A stretch of DNA of 64,000 nucleotides from Bimastos eiseni (taxonomy: Eukaryota > Annelida > Clitellata > Crassiclitellata > Lumbricidae), in assembly GCA_959347315.1 (NCBI GenBank), contig OY365806.1, forward strand, positions 28,062,815 to 28,126,814, given 5' to 3'. Each line of letters opens with the position of its first letter. Positions within the stretch are counted from its first letter, which is position 1. The position numbers and the translations under genes are program-made. Below are positions 23,161 to 35,046 of this stretch, in pieces. The notes beneath the pieces are model-generated. The model worked only from the letters and a program-made list of their open reading frames with translations. It was not told where the DNA came from and did not search any database.

Positions 23161-24126
23161 AACTCACTAAAATATTACATGATGCAATCTCATTACCTTC
23201 AAACCTGAAACACTGTTTTTCACAAATCCCATGCTAGTAGAATTCAAACAATTCCACAAGTTGACACCAACTCCATTTGGGGCGCTGATGCAATTAGCCC
23301 GGATGGGATTGATTCTCTAGAAATAGAAAATTCAGTTACAATTAAATAGATAAGTAATTCAAGAGACACACTATTTATTTCTATTTTTTAAATATCGCCC
23401 GTTCATCGTTTTTGCTGCTGCCTACAAATTTGCTGTTGAAATAGTGCAAATCTCATGAAGTGAAATGATGTATGCGACAAGCAAATTGGATCGGTGCACG
23501 GGGCACTGATCGAGATATCGCTAATGCGTCTCTATGAATTTGACTACAAGTTAAGAGACTTTTAGGAATTTCAAGACGCTAATATAACAATTCTAAAAGG
23601 GTTGCGCTTGAAAACTACATGGCATGCTTCACAATTAACTATGCAAGGACTTCAAAAGCATAGTCCAATGCACGATAATTTAATATGTGATCCAATCAAC
23701 ATACAAAACGCGTTGGACCAACCGGTCACGACGAGATGCTGAACGCAACGACCTCCGACTAGGGTGACATAAATTATCGCGGCATGGTTCAACCGTTCAA
23801 TGCAACCGTGTTGTCGATTGCTCCAGAAACAAAACTGGTCGATACCTTGCCATAGTAACTCGATATGAGGGCAGCTCAAGGTGGTTGATATTGGGTATTG
23901 TTGGTGCACATGCAAGTATTGTTGCTAAGCAAATAAAGTGCCATTGTGGTCTTTTCTGATGCGTGCAATCGCCATTTCTCAACGGCAATACACTTGCCAC
24001 CATGTACGAATCACCATCGTGCCTTTGGGCGGGTATAAAAAAGCTTCGGTTTAAACAAAATACAAAATTCACAACTAGATTTAAGATTGCTTGATAAATT
24101 AACTCAAATTGAAATTATTTGAACAG

Positions 24127-25210
24127 TGAAGAAGGAAGTTGCATCGGTGGGAAGAGTTTTGTCACCACTGCCTCCAATATCACCAAAGAAAGGCGCCTCT
24201 GGAATATCACTTGAACGGAGACGCTCAAATGATTCAGACGATTCGTCATCTAATGCAACGGTTGAAACGGAGGACACACAGGAAACGCTTACAAACGACA
24301 CCGATGATTCGTCATCTGGTGCAACCGATAAACAGGGAATGGAACCAGACGGGAGTGTGGGGTTTGAAATAGGACGAAGAGTGATTCGCTTGTATTTGTG
24401 TGAGAACCACTTCTGCGAAGTATGCCTCAATGATTTTTACTTCATTACATGGGCGAACAAAGTTGGACCTAACCGTGAGAAAGTTACACAGAGATTGCTA
24501 GAAATTTGATTCATGGAGCTCGTTCAACAAATACTGACACAGTTTCTCAGAAAACCATTTACAGAGTCAGATATCAACTCACTCGATGCCTGCTTGTTTG
24601 CCATAGACAACGCCTGCGGAACAGTTACAAACAATGACTGACATCTCTCAAGAAGCGTGTCGAAAACTTATACAACTGGAATTGCACACTGGTGTCATCA
24701 ATTTACTGAAGAACGATTATCTGGAAAACGATACAAGCAAATATAACTTAGGTATGATTCTCTGCAACGTTGTCCAGAAGAATACTGAGGCCAGGGAGCT
24801 GTACCGAGAACAAGGCATCATCGAGGTTATCCAACGATTTCGAACTGGAACTACGAACTACTTGTCCTGTCTCGCACTCATGTTTCTAGCTTGGATGATT
24901 AACGACGAAGAAAACTACATCCTCAATTCCAGTGATGAGGCGTTCAGCTTCCTCAACGAGGAGCTCAAGTCTACTCGTGACAAATCCCCCCCTGGATGTA
25001 GTGCAGTCGAAATTCTGGCGGCTATCAATAAATTAATCGTCAATGATGCGAACAAGGAACTATTCATTAATATTGGAATTTTTTCGAGCTATACGATGTT
25101 TCTTGAATCTTACATTGGCGAAAAAGAACAATTTCTTGCCGTTCAAGGAATCTGGACCATAGCCTTCAAATATGCGGAAAAAATCAAGAAGGAAATTACC
25201 TGCGTCAAAA
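24127..25210 (+). pseudogene. Copy C exon 2, ARM-like region with stop and frameshift
   Basis: The acceptor is GAACAG. It keeps CENHFCEVC and, after the lesions, ELYREQGIIEVIQRFRTGT and EQFLAVQGIWTIAFKYAE. TGA at 24507-24509 interrupts the frame, and a one-base insertion near 24625-24635 shifts it. Donor A|GTGAGT. A TATAAAAAAG sequence at about 24037 lies 90 bp upstream, where D and E have unrelated AT-rich sequence. Confidence 0.88.
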
Positions 25211-25304
25211 GTGAGTAATTATTAATTTTGGTATTAAATATTGGATTAGGGTGTATAACGTTGTTTTCAGTAACGTGTATTTTGGCAGAGGAGAAAACTC
25301 TGAG

Positions 25305-26950
25305 ATATTATTTATTTATTTATTAAATTTGTAACGCGCACAAGGTCACACCTAAATGTGAATCTGAGGCGCGGATAGTCAGTCGCCAGGAGAAGATGCA
25401 AGTAGATTTCCAAATCCTTGAAAGCCAAAGAGAAATAGTGAGTCTTGAGTCGCATTTTGAAGGAGGGAGGTGAATTTGAGCTACGAAGAGAGAGTGACAG
25501 TCGATTCCATTCCCTAGGAGCAGAGACATGAAATGCACGATAGCTCATAACTGTTCTGCATCGTGGTTCAACCAAAAGACCTGTACTTGATGATCATAAG
25601 CAACGAGGAGGAATGTAAGGAGTTAGTAGAGCATGAATATAGGTAGGTGTACTGGTGATGAGGGCTTGTAGGTCAAACAAGCTAACTTAAATTTGATTCT
25701 GAATTCAACAGGGAGCCAATGCAGCTGGTGGAGTAGGGCAGAGGAGCATGTTCGTAGTGGGACACGTAGCGCTACTCGAGCTAACGTATTTTGGATACGT
25801 TGAAGCCTTTTGAGTTCAAGGTCTAAGAGACCGACAAAAAGTGAATTAGCATAATCGAGGCGAGAGGAGACAAGTGAACAGGCTATAGTTTCCAGACACA
25901 CTTTGAGTTAAAGCCGACCTTATGTGACGTATTGCCCTGATGTGGTAGAAACAAGATTTACAAAGGCTTGTTATGTGACGCCGAAATGTGAGCTTGCTGT
26001 CAAGGGTAACCAAAGTGTTTTGACAGAGTCTGAAAGCGGCACAGCAGTGCCCGCCAGTTCAATGCTAGAGACCATAGGGAAAGAACGCAGGCGTTGACAT
26101 GAGCCAAATGCAATTGCTTCAGACTTGTCTGGGTTTATGGCCAAACCATTGAAACAGAACCATGCATATATAGATGAGAGGCATTCTTCCAGTTTTAGTT
26201 TACCAGACTGATCAGTGTGTGACAGAGCAATATGGAGCTGAGTATCATCTGCATACTGTTGTATATGAATTCCAAAGTTTTAGCTATGTGACTGATTGGG
26301 GAAGTAAAGACTGTAAATAATAAAGGGCCGAGGTCAGATCCCTGTGGCACTCCAGCAGTGCAAAGTGTGGACTCCGACCGAGTAGATCCAATGCCCACCT
26401 GCTGATTGCGATCAACCAGGTATGAAGCTAACCAGTGTAAGGCAGTCCCAGAGTCACCAAAGCTTTTTTCAAGTCTTGAAAGGAGTAACTGGTGGTCTAC
26501 AGTGTCAAAGGCTGCACTAAGGTCAAGACACACAGAGAGGCAGGCTTTACCATCGTCAATAGATGAGAAGATGTAATCTAGTGTAGAGACAAGAGCAGTT
26601 TCCGTGGAGTAGCCTTCGCGATATGCTGACTGGTAAGGACTGAAGTTGAGAGAGGAAGTAATGTGTCTCTTGATACGCATAAGAAAAAGACGTTCAAGGA
26701 TCTTGGAAATGTTATTGAGGTTGGAGATAGGTCTGAAGTTAGACAAATTGCTAGTGTCAAGGTCAGGCTTTTTAAGTAAAGGCGTGACAAAAGCTGATTT
26801 GAAGCATGAAGAAAAGCACCCCTCAGCAAAAGATAGGTCGGTCAAGTGTGCAATGAGGTGAGAGAATACATCAGAACAAGAGACGATGCGTGATGTAGAT
26901 ATAAAGTCCAGTGCTAATGATTTAGGAACCATGCTATTGAGAAGATTAAA
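25305..26950 (-). mobile_element. Non-LTR retrotransposon, minus strand, in intron 2 of copy C
   Basis: The minus-strand ORF 26932-26195 has ordered reverse transcriptase blocks: VTPLLKKPDLD ... FRPISNL, SAYREGYSTETAL, CLDLSAAFDTVDH and GVPQGSDLGPLLF. A frameshift follows, after which QQYADDTQLHIA (catalytic YADD) is found in another frame. Further pieces at 25901-25623 (SRLDYANSLFVGL, LHQLHWLPVEFRI) and 25575-25312 (REWNRL ... FKMRLKTHYFSL) are the C-terminal end. A TTATTTATTTATTAAA tract at the plus-strand left edge is the 3' tail. Jockey/CR1-like; inactive. Confidence 0.9.
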
Positions 26951-26984
26951 GATACATCGAGATACAAAACCTGCAGGACATAAC

Positions 26985-27539
26985 CAGAGGCGCGTTTAGA
27001 GAAAACGGGGCCCTAGGCGCAAACATTTTGGAGGCCCTCTGAATTTATACATTGAGTCTAAGCGGCCGTCTATAAATGACGTCACGCACCCATTGGAGGG
27101 GTCATTCATCTGTGACGAGTTGTGACGAAGGGAGGGAGTCTGAGATATGTGACATCCCGTCACCACTTCAAAATAATATCGAAATACGCAACTTAATTTA
27201 TTTAAACATTTCACTTAATTAAACAGTGAGCCAGATTCTGGTGGCGAAGAGGCTCAAAACACGCAGCCTTCGTTACCAACACAGCTAATCGAGTCGATTG
27301 ATATTTACATTAACAAAACAATTATGAATTATCACACTAGACTTGTCATGTGAATGCTTAGCTACAAAAATAGACAATATCAATTATTGTATCTAAAATA
27401 TTTCAAGCGTGAGATATGTTATTTTGTATGAAAGTTTTCATTTATTCGGGTCCCTCGTCGTCTCTGAGATGTCATTTTGTATTAAATGTTTCCATTCATT
27501 TGGGGCCACCTAGTGCGCCTATAGGTAAACGCGCCATTG
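26985..27539. mobile_element. hAT-like non-autonomous element (555 bp)
   Basis: The ends CAGAGGCGCGTTTA and TAAACGCGCCATTG are near-perfect inverted repeats. Flanking octamers GACATAAC and GACACAAA agree at 6 of 8 positions. It abuts the 5' side of the LINE at 25305-26950. Confidence 0.75.
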
Positions 27540-27832
27540 GACACAAACTAAGTCTAAGTGGTTATTGTGTGGGAAAGAAATAATATTGAAAATATCAAAA
27601 TAATGTCATTACACCTCAGTTTACCCGTTTTGTTAGGTCAGACAGTTGGCAGCTGTTACTAAATTGTTCTCTCTAGATGCAAAAGTAATAACCTGGTATG
27701 TGGACTACTCAACTATTGATAAGAATAAACTATTGAATATGCGTGGCGTCGTCAGATATTCAAGTATCGGAAGTTTGAATTATTTTGTTATGGGCTAGAC
27801 TAATTAATTATTTGATTGACTGAATTCTGAAG

Positions 27833-27958
27833 GATTGGAGTTGCTTTTGAAGAAGAGCGAACATGATCGAGTGAGAAATCAGATCAATGGAGTTCTCATC
27901 ACACTCGGTGTAAAACAAGAAAGTCTCATTCGAACATCAAAGCTCTCATCGAAAGAAG
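27833..27958 (+). pseudogene. Copy C exon 3
   Basis: The 126-nt exon encodes LELLLKKSEHDRVRNQINGV and ends GAA G|GTAGGC. Intact. Confidence 0.88.
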
Positions 27959-28070
27959 GTAGGCTGAGTTGGATAACTAGGGGAAAACAGACAAAGGAAC
28001 ATTCTCTTTTACATACATCTAAAAGGCTCTCAAGTTAATGTAGGGCCTACAGTTAGACAGTTATTGAGAG

Positions 28071-28486
28071 CAGGCCCGGCTCTAGGCATTTGGCGGCCCA
28101 AGGCAAAGCTGCACTTTGGCGGCCAACAGATCCATAATAATTATTATACCAGCGATTAAAACGAAGGCATTAGCTCTTGCTCATTTTTAGGTTGTTTTGT
28201 GTTTTTCATGTTAGTATTAATAGTACATATAAGTATTAATATGGCCTAATAATTACATGACTTAACTAGGCTACCACTGTCAATCAATAAAGAATTCGCC
28301 TAAGCAATGGTTTGACGATTCATTGATAAAGTTGTTAGGATAAATTACATTTAAAAATAAGCCAACGTTGTTTCATTAATGGATTTGCAAACAAATTCTT
28401 TATAATAATTTTGCAAAATTGGCGGCCCCCAAAAATCGGCGGCCCGAGACGGCTGCTTTGTTTACATTACAGACGATCCGGCCCTG
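28071..28486. mobile_element. hAT-like MITE (416 bp)
   Basis: The ends CAGGCCCGGCTC and GATCCGGCCCTG are inverted repeats with mismatches. Flanking octamers ATTGAGAG (28063-28070) and ATTGAGGG (28487-28494) agree at 7 of 8 positions. The interior has GGCGGCCCAAGGCAAA-type subterminal repeats. It lies in intron 3 of copy C. Confidence 0.88.
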
Positions 28487-28595
28487 ATTGAGGGCCACAT
28501 TGCACATATTTAAACATAACGGTAGAAAAATATACGTACACATTCATATGCAAGTTAGCACGTAGTAGACACATGGGCACATAGAAAATATGTAG

Positions 28596-29972
28596 AGAGA
28601 CCGGAGCTGGTTGGAACAATTTACCCATTTAGATGTTTTATGATTGAAGTTTCTCTCCAAATACGGTCCACAATATATCATTGAAGTCACCCCCCCGCAA
28701 TGCACTATAAGTGTGCAACGTTTCAGTTGAGTAACTATCAATAATGAAAATATAAGCAATTAACATTTTCTTTATTGTCAAAACTTGCCTCTGCCTGGAG
28801 TTGGTTGTAACAAGACATGAGGTAAATTGTAATTGTAAATTTCTACATTGGGGTTGGTTGTAATGTCATCGTAAATGTCAGTCTGCTGTTATTTCGACAG
28901 ATATAATTCTTTCGGCCTTCAGTGCAATCCACATGCAACCACTTCTTATAAACTACGCATTTGGATCCACTCTTCTATTTTGTTTCTCACAACGCCATCA
29001 GACTCAGAACAACATTAACAAAAGCAATCATTATCGTTCGATTTGAATGAACTGGGTCGTTTCTTCTGAGCATTCTTCCTCTTCTTTGCTAGTTATTGTT
29101 TCGTTGGAACATTGCTAGGCTTCCTTTGCCTGTCTAAGTTTGCTTCACAAGTCGATACGTCTATATTTTCTTTCCAACCTGAGTCATCTTTGCTTTTCTC
29201 ATAAAAACTACAGATACCTAACTGTGTATGTAACGCGCCTTTAAGTAAGACTCTGTTTTATTAAGGCGCAATATAAGTGTTAGTTGCATTGTATTGTTTT
29301 GGGTTTCTTTTGTAAGGATTTCCTTTTCTCGTTTCCTTCTTCGAGAGCACGCTTTTCAAGTGTCTTTGCTTTCTTCCACCTGTGGTGATGTTTTCTTATC
29401 CCGTCTTTTGGGCGAGGCAGCACCAACACAGGATCACAAGTCAAACGGAAACTGACGATATTTTGACTTTTAAATTGTAGATGATGTTACTTAAAGCTGT
29501 TTATCAGCAAACAAATGTGACAGAGGTTGATGATGATCATCAGAAGAATCGATTTTAAGCAGCAATTAAATAACACAATAACCGAGGACACAATATCGTT
29601 ACAACCAGTCCCGAAGAAAATGTTACATGCACCTAGGATGATTAACTATAATGCAAGCACACTAGTATAGCTAACGAGATCTTGAGTTTATTCGTGTAGC
29701 ATTAAAAAACGAGCTTCGCAATGACACACACTAAGTAAGAATATCGTGCACCTTACGCTCGCAATGGGAAAAATAATGAGTATGAAAAACAATACCTGTA
29801 GTATTGAAAATTACAATTTATGAAATCAAATTTCTGAAGTTGAAGCTTAAGCGAAGACAAAAGGAGTATGGGACGCACGTTTTGATCTGTATTCTGCGAT
29901 TTACCGTTTCCGGGATAAATGCGCTGTTACAACCTGTCCCGTTACAACTAGCCCCGGTCTCCCCCATATGGG
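28596..29972. mobile_element. DNA element of about 1.4 kb with 21-bp inverted termini
   Basis: The left terminus beginning GAGACCGGAGCTGG (28597) and the right terminus ending CCCCGGTCTC (about 29971) are inverted repeats matching at 18 of 21 positions. The candidate target duplication ATATG is on both sides. The interior repeats GGTTGGTTGTAAC near the ends. Minus-strand translation of 29040-29440 gives short Lys/Arg/Glu-rich pieces (for example RRRKREKEIL) of the kind found at the end of DDE transposases, but no catalytic part is recognisable. Confidence 0.6.
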
Positions 29973-30121
29973 CCTAGGTCTACATGCAGTGTTTCATGCG
30001 CATAACAGATTCTGTTATTTTACCCATACGTTTGAATAAAAAACCGAGTATACATATTTATCAATCATTGGGTAGGCAACAGATGATAATATTAAATTAA
30101 ATGGATGCTCTGATGATTAAG

Positions 30122-30259
30122 GTTCGTCTTCTGAGTCCGAAGTTAAAGGCAAACGCACTTTCATCAGTTACCAACGTTCATGGTCGGAAACTGTCGTAAA
30201 GATAAGAGATCGATTACGAGATCACGGATACATTGTCTGGATGGATGTTGACAACATTC
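30122..30259 (+). pseudogene. Copy C exon 4, first TIR exon
   Basis: The 138-nt exon reads GSSSESEVKGKRTFISYQRS and later VWMDVDNI; donor C|GTAAGT, phase 1. Intact. Confidence 0.88.
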
Positions 30260-31494
30260 GTAAGTTCGTATCAGCTACCGATCTTGTAGCTTCCTAAGTC
30301 ATGTGCATTGGCATCAGTTGGCCTTCATGTAGCCAGTCTCAGCTTATAGTTTTCTGTGGGCATGATGTTTGGTTAATTCGTGTGGTTAGTTTAATGCTAC
30401 CTTTTCTGAGCGGGTTTTACCACGCTTCGCAGAAGCTGGAGATATCTGTACTGAGATACGATCAAATCACTTTCAGTTTGCTTTAATCGATGCAGCTCGT
30501 CTAATTCATAGGATTTCAAAGTATAGCAGTAGTATACGTAGTAGGTGAACTATATAACACCCTCCTATGACGTCTTTAAAATCCCCCAAGAGGCCAATGT
30601 TCACTAGCGATTGATTCTGTAAACTATTTTAAATTATCACGTTTATTCGCCAAGCGTCGCCAACAGCTGTCACATTTTTTTTTTCATCCGTGGTCGCTCC
30701 AGCCTTTATCAAAATGTTCTCTCATGAGGTCACTAAGACGTGGATATCAGACGCCATCACGGCACATAGGAGTCGGACGTCAGACTCCCTAGCAGGTGCT
30801 TCCACAGAGGGGAAGAGGTCACTAAAGTGGGCTCTGGAGTTAACAGTTACCCGGCGCGAATAGAACACCAGTATCGCTTTAATAGAACCAAGAATGCAAA
30901 AAATATGCACGCAGGCGGGTTTTTTGCGGTCTTTTGTGTAATTTCCAATCTAAGTTATCAGATTCAATGGCAAAGGCTTGGACTATCACTTCTCATCTGT
31001 GTTGTTTTAAACCTTCGTTGACTCTACTACTCAGTGATGGGCAGTTTTAGCTACTGTAGTTATTAACTAGTAGTTATAACTACTATAGAAGTAGCTACTT
31101 AGTAATTATAACTTGCTTTTAAGATTAGTTTTTAAAAATAGTTATAACTACTTTTATCAAGTAGTTTTAAGTTAACTACAATATTTCGCACTAACTAAAT
31201 TTTGTATATTTATTAGTTCCGTCTTACAGGACTTTCTGTTATTTCATAACAAACGTGGACGTTGCCCATATAATCTCTTGGGCAAATTCGCTATGTAAAT
31301 GTTTCATTAAAATTCGTGCATACTATTGTGAGGAAGTGGGTTCCTCTCAGAACTATAGAGAAAACCTAAGGCATTATACCTGTTTAATGGCATACCTGGA
31401 GATTGTTGCGCGATAAGAACTGGAGTAAAGCGGTCTTAGAGGGGTTGGGGCTTATGATCCAGGGTTAAGGAATGAGGAAAATAGCCTGTACGCG

Positions 31495-31740
31495 GTTTGG
31501 TTCTGCAGAAGTTCCATGCTATTTCCTCAGCTTGGAACTGTCTTCCACAGTTCCTGCGCCTGGAATTGCTAGCCCTCTCATCTTCCCAGTTCTGGAGACG
31601 CCTTAAAAAGCACTGAGGCCGGTTGACAGTGCTGATGATTTAAAATGTTCCTTTACGTCACATTACATCTTATACAGTGGTTGTTACCGCTATCATTAAT
31701 GAGATGTTTATATTAAGCAAAGTGCTTCGTGTAAGTGTTG
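31495..31740 (+). mobile_element. LINE 3'-end relic in intron 4 of copy C
   Basis: It shares CTTCCACAGTTCCTGCGCCTGG-like and CACATTACATCTT-x-x-CAGTGGTTGTTA-like sequence with the relics in intron 4 of B (11030-11220) and E (59670-59880). Non-coding. Confidence 0.72.
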
Positions 31741-31849
31741 TACAAGTGTTATCTAACATTTGTAAATTAGGAGCTAAATTGCTTAGACTCGCTTATTAAT
31801 AGATCTCTTGGATCAATTGATCTTAATGCCACAAGTTGATTTATTGAAG

Positions 31850-31951
31850 GTGGAGCAGTAGCTGACGACATAGCCAATGGTATTGACACATCGTCCATTG
31901 TACTCGTTTGTCTGTCACAGAAATACTACGTAAGTCCATTCTGCAAGAGAG
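31850..31951 (+). pseudogene. Copy C exon 5, TIR middle, GC donor
   Basis: The 102-nt exon reads GAVADDIANGIDTSSIVLVC and then LSQKYYVSPFCKR. The next intron begins GCAAGC, a GC-AG type donor. Confidence 0.85.
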
Positions 31952-32088
31952 GCAAGCCATTGACTTGAGAAAATAAAATACCAATTTAATGTTCTGCTTT
32001 TTTTAATGTGAGCATATTATTATAAGCGACTCTTATTTATTACCGAAATATATGCCGAAAATGCCGAAATCCAGCATTTTTTGCTCAG

Positions 32089-32267
32089 AAGTCCATACAC
32101 ACGCCTCGACGGAGCAATTGCAGTGGTACTGCAGAGCATTGTGCACGAAGGACTAGCTCAAGGTCCCTACACAGTGACTGACGTCTCGGACGAGGGTCGA
32201 ACCCGCTCAGTCAGCGCACACTGAGTGTTACGGGCCGACCGCTCTAACCCATCGGCCACTGTGCCAC
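32089..32267 (-). mobile_element. tRNA-derived SINE, copy 2
   Basis: It matches the element at 17160-17335. On the minus strand, TGGCCGATGGGTTAGAGCGG (A-box region) precedes GGGTTCGACCC (B box). It lies in intron 5 of copy C. Confidence 0.8.
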
Positions 32268-32755
32268 AGATATGGGGGCAATGTTTCAACATCATTTATG
32301 CCAGTGCAATAAAGTAGATATCTTGAAGAGGGCCATATAAATTTTTGATTACATTACATTGTATTACATGGCGCATGCACGTCTCCATCATTCACACCGT
32401 ACAGAACGAAACTAACGGATATAAATAGCTGTTTTGAATGGATTTTACAGCAGCAGACAATGATTTCACTTAGAGGTTGCTCTTATAATAACTATATATA
32501 CACACATAAATATTTTAAAATATTAATATATGCAATAAAATTGTTAGGTAACTTTAAACTATTAATCAATGTTTGTTTCGTTTGTGTTACCAAGAGTGAG
32601 TGTGTATAAACCACGAGTGTTCTGGTGAACCAGAAAGCTCTTGTGAATAAGCGAGTTGTGCAAAAAATTATATTTTACTTTTGAGTAAATAAAATAATTG
32701 TTATCAAAATTCTTACAATGGTACATAACAGTATTTTTATTTGCTCATACCCTAG

Positions 32756-32935
32756 AGGTAAACTTTGCCACTGAACATGAAAAGGAGATCATACCTCTAA
32801 CACTAGAGCCGAAGTACAAGCCGCACGGTTGGCTTGGTTTGCTCGTGGCTGATAAGTTTCGAATTGATTTCTCACAACCACAGTCGTTCGACACATCACT
32901 GAGGATCCTACTGCAAAGACTGAAGAAAGATTTCG
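32756..32935 (+). pseudogene. Copy C exon 6, TIR C-terminal part
   Basis: The 180-nt exon starts AG GTA, giving the split Glu codon, then EIIPLTLEPKYKPHGWLGLL and FRIDFSQPQSFDTSLRILLQ. Donor G|GTCAGA. Intact. Confidence 0.88.
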
Positions 32936-33352
32936 GTCAGAACGACCTCAAATCTGGCAGAAAATATCTTTACTGTATGGTACTCATTTTGTTGAATTTA
33001 GTCACCTACAAATTTATTCCTAAGCATTTGATTTAAGTTGGGCATTTAATAGTAGGCTAACCGAAGCGTTTAGCCTACTATTATTAAAAATATTTTAAAT
33101 AAGTGGAATAAATTGGATTTTTCTGTTAAATTTACGCAGACCTACTTACAGTCATTTTATATCTGCCTATTTTAAAACACACAATTAGGGCCTAAGTTTA
33201 ATTTTTCTGAGTCATGATCTTATGTCCGATTAACAACTTAATATAACTACCAGTAGGCATTTGTAAATTTTTCAACTGCTAGATTTGATCGCATAGCATA
33301 CCGAACCGCCTGTAACACTGATGTTGTGAGTTATTCGGTTATTAATTTACAG

Positions 33353-33593
33353 ATGAAGTGGACAACGGAAGACGTAATAACCAACCGGAAGCGGCAACGT
33401 CGTCGAGTCATGTGCCTACCGTCAATACGGATGCGAATGGAGGTGGCGTCACCTGTGAGCCGGAGATCGTTCAAAAGGAGACGCGGTTTGTGAGCTATAA
33501 TTCTGCATCGACGACAGCTGGTGTCCATTCCTGGACTAAGACAGGAGTCGGGGAGTGGCTCGAAAAGAACAACTTCCAACACCTCATGAAATG
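33353..33593 (+). pseudogene. Copy C exon 7, linker plus SAM N-terminal half
   Basis: The acceptor is TTTACAG; the 241-nt exon encodes a Ser/Thr/Asn-rich linker and SWTKTGVGEWLEKNNFQHLM, with donor TG|GTAGCA. Intact. Confidence 0.87.
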
Positions 33594-33814
33594 GTAGCAC
33601 AATCATCTAAGTAATCTTTCCTTTAAGTTCGTCATCATTTTGATCATCATAGTTATCATCATCTTCAAGATATCTTTTTTCATAAAATGGTGTCATAATA
33701 ATTAATTAAGTACCTGTGGTTTGGATACAAACATCGCGTCTTAGCTAGGAGCCTCCTTTCGGATGCTCTTCTCACTATCATCTGAATCTGATCTTGATTC
33801 TTGTCGCTGTTCAG

Positions 33815-33960
33815 GTTCGACGATTACGACGGGCAAATGCTGCTTGAGCTCCATTGTGTACTTGAAAAAAACGCCGGAGATGGTGGCTCCGAGTTTCATC
33901 GCAGCTCATTCCGTCAAGGATTTACTTCGGCTGAAAATTGCCCTCAAATCGCTACCTTGA
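33815..33960 (+). pseudogene. Copy C exon 8, SAM C-terminal half, +1 frameshift
   Basis: It starts FDDYDGQMLLELHCVLEK and then shifts frame in a run of seven A; the rest (MVAPSFIAAHSVKDLLRLKI) is in the +1 frame to TGA at 33958. It is 146 nt against 145 nt in copy B. Confidence 0.87.
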
Positions 33961-34172
33961 GTCCTTAACAGTCGCGTTCACTGAGTCGACATTGGGCCAT
34001 GTTTGACAACCAGAGACACAGAATGAGACAGCGGACTTGAACGAAGATTGATTTCTGTGATCGCTTAAAAGAGTCGTTCATTGTTTTAGAGCTTCAAAGG
34101 TGCTAACGTGATTGCATAGTGAGAGTTGAATTTAAGCTCTTAGGCAATTGTTGCTGGAAATATAGTTTTAGC

Positions 34173-35038
34173 CAGTGTTGTATGCAATACTTGAAGCTTC
34201 GAAACCAAGACGAGACCGAGACAGCGAGGTGCCGAGCCGAGATCGAGACAGTGAGGTACCAAGACCGAGACCGAGACACTAGGCTCAAGACAGTACGAGA
34301 CAGTAAAAGACAAGTGATCCTATATAAAAGGCTGTAAAATAATAATGTATCAGTTTTCGGGAATAATGTTCATTTGTAATTTCAATTTAAAACTTAAAAT
34401 GTATATAGTACCAATCCCGAGGACAGTTGACGTGTTTTATCTTTTTCGATATTATCTTCTTCGGCCTATCTTCTGAATAGTATAAAGAAAACCATTTTAG
34501 ACACATCTGAAATCTTCTAAATGATTTAAAACAAGCAAATTCGATACCAAACACCAAACGAAATTATAAATTTGCGCATATCTTTACTCATCCTGAGAAA
34601 CTCGAAGTTGTTCCGATCGTTTCGATTATGATGGTTTTACATCAGTGACAAATGGCACGCCATAGCTATTATTTATCAGTAACTTAAAATTGCGTAAACG
34701 CAAACTTCATAATTTTAGATTCTCTCTCAGACAGTCTCCCACTTTAAGATAATTGAATTGATTTCAGCATCATGTGACTCGCACGTTAATAAGAATTATC
34801 GTTTCTCACAGACTCCGGTTTCAGTTTCTAACACAAGATTTTAAAACAGTTGACGCGAAACTTATCGAGACCACTTGTTCGAGACAGCACAATACTTTCA
34901 CTTCAAGACATTTTTTAAAACTTCGAGACACTACCGCGAGACCAAGACCGAGACAGCAGGCTTCCGAGATCGAGACACTAAAAAACTGTCTCGAGACATC
35001 TCGAGATCGTGACACTGTCTCGAGACCATACAACTCTG
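34173..35038. mobile_element. hAT-like element (866 bp) with GAGACCGAGAC repeats
   Basis: The ends CAGTGTTGTATG and CATACAACTCTG are inverted repeats. Flanking octamers GTTTTAGC and GTTTTACC agree at 7 of 8. It is homologous to 4817-5640. It sits about 210 bp after the SAM exon of copy C, but its target duplication differs from the one after copy A, so the two are independent insertions. Confidence 0.87.
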
Positions 35039-35046
35039 GTTTTACC

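Larger units (their letters stand above)
15493..33960 (+). pseudogene. Copy C: ARM-TIR-SAM paralog, transposon-inflated and broken
   Basis: Exons: 15493-15535, 24127-25210, 27833-27958, 30122-30259, 31850-31951, 32756-32935, 33353-33593 and 33815-33960. The copy spans 18.5 kb because intron 1 (8.6 kb) and intron 2 (2.6 kb) hold SINE, LINE and hAT insertions. Lesions: TGA at 24507-24509 (a conserved Gly codon GGA changed to TGA), a +1 shift near 24625-24635 in the ARM exon, and a +1 shift in an A7 run near 33862-33870 in the SAM exon (146 nt against 145 in B). All TIR exons are intact and keep the catalytic-type Glu. The homopolymer shift could be a sequencing error; the other two cannot easily be explained that way. 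Confidence 0.85.
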
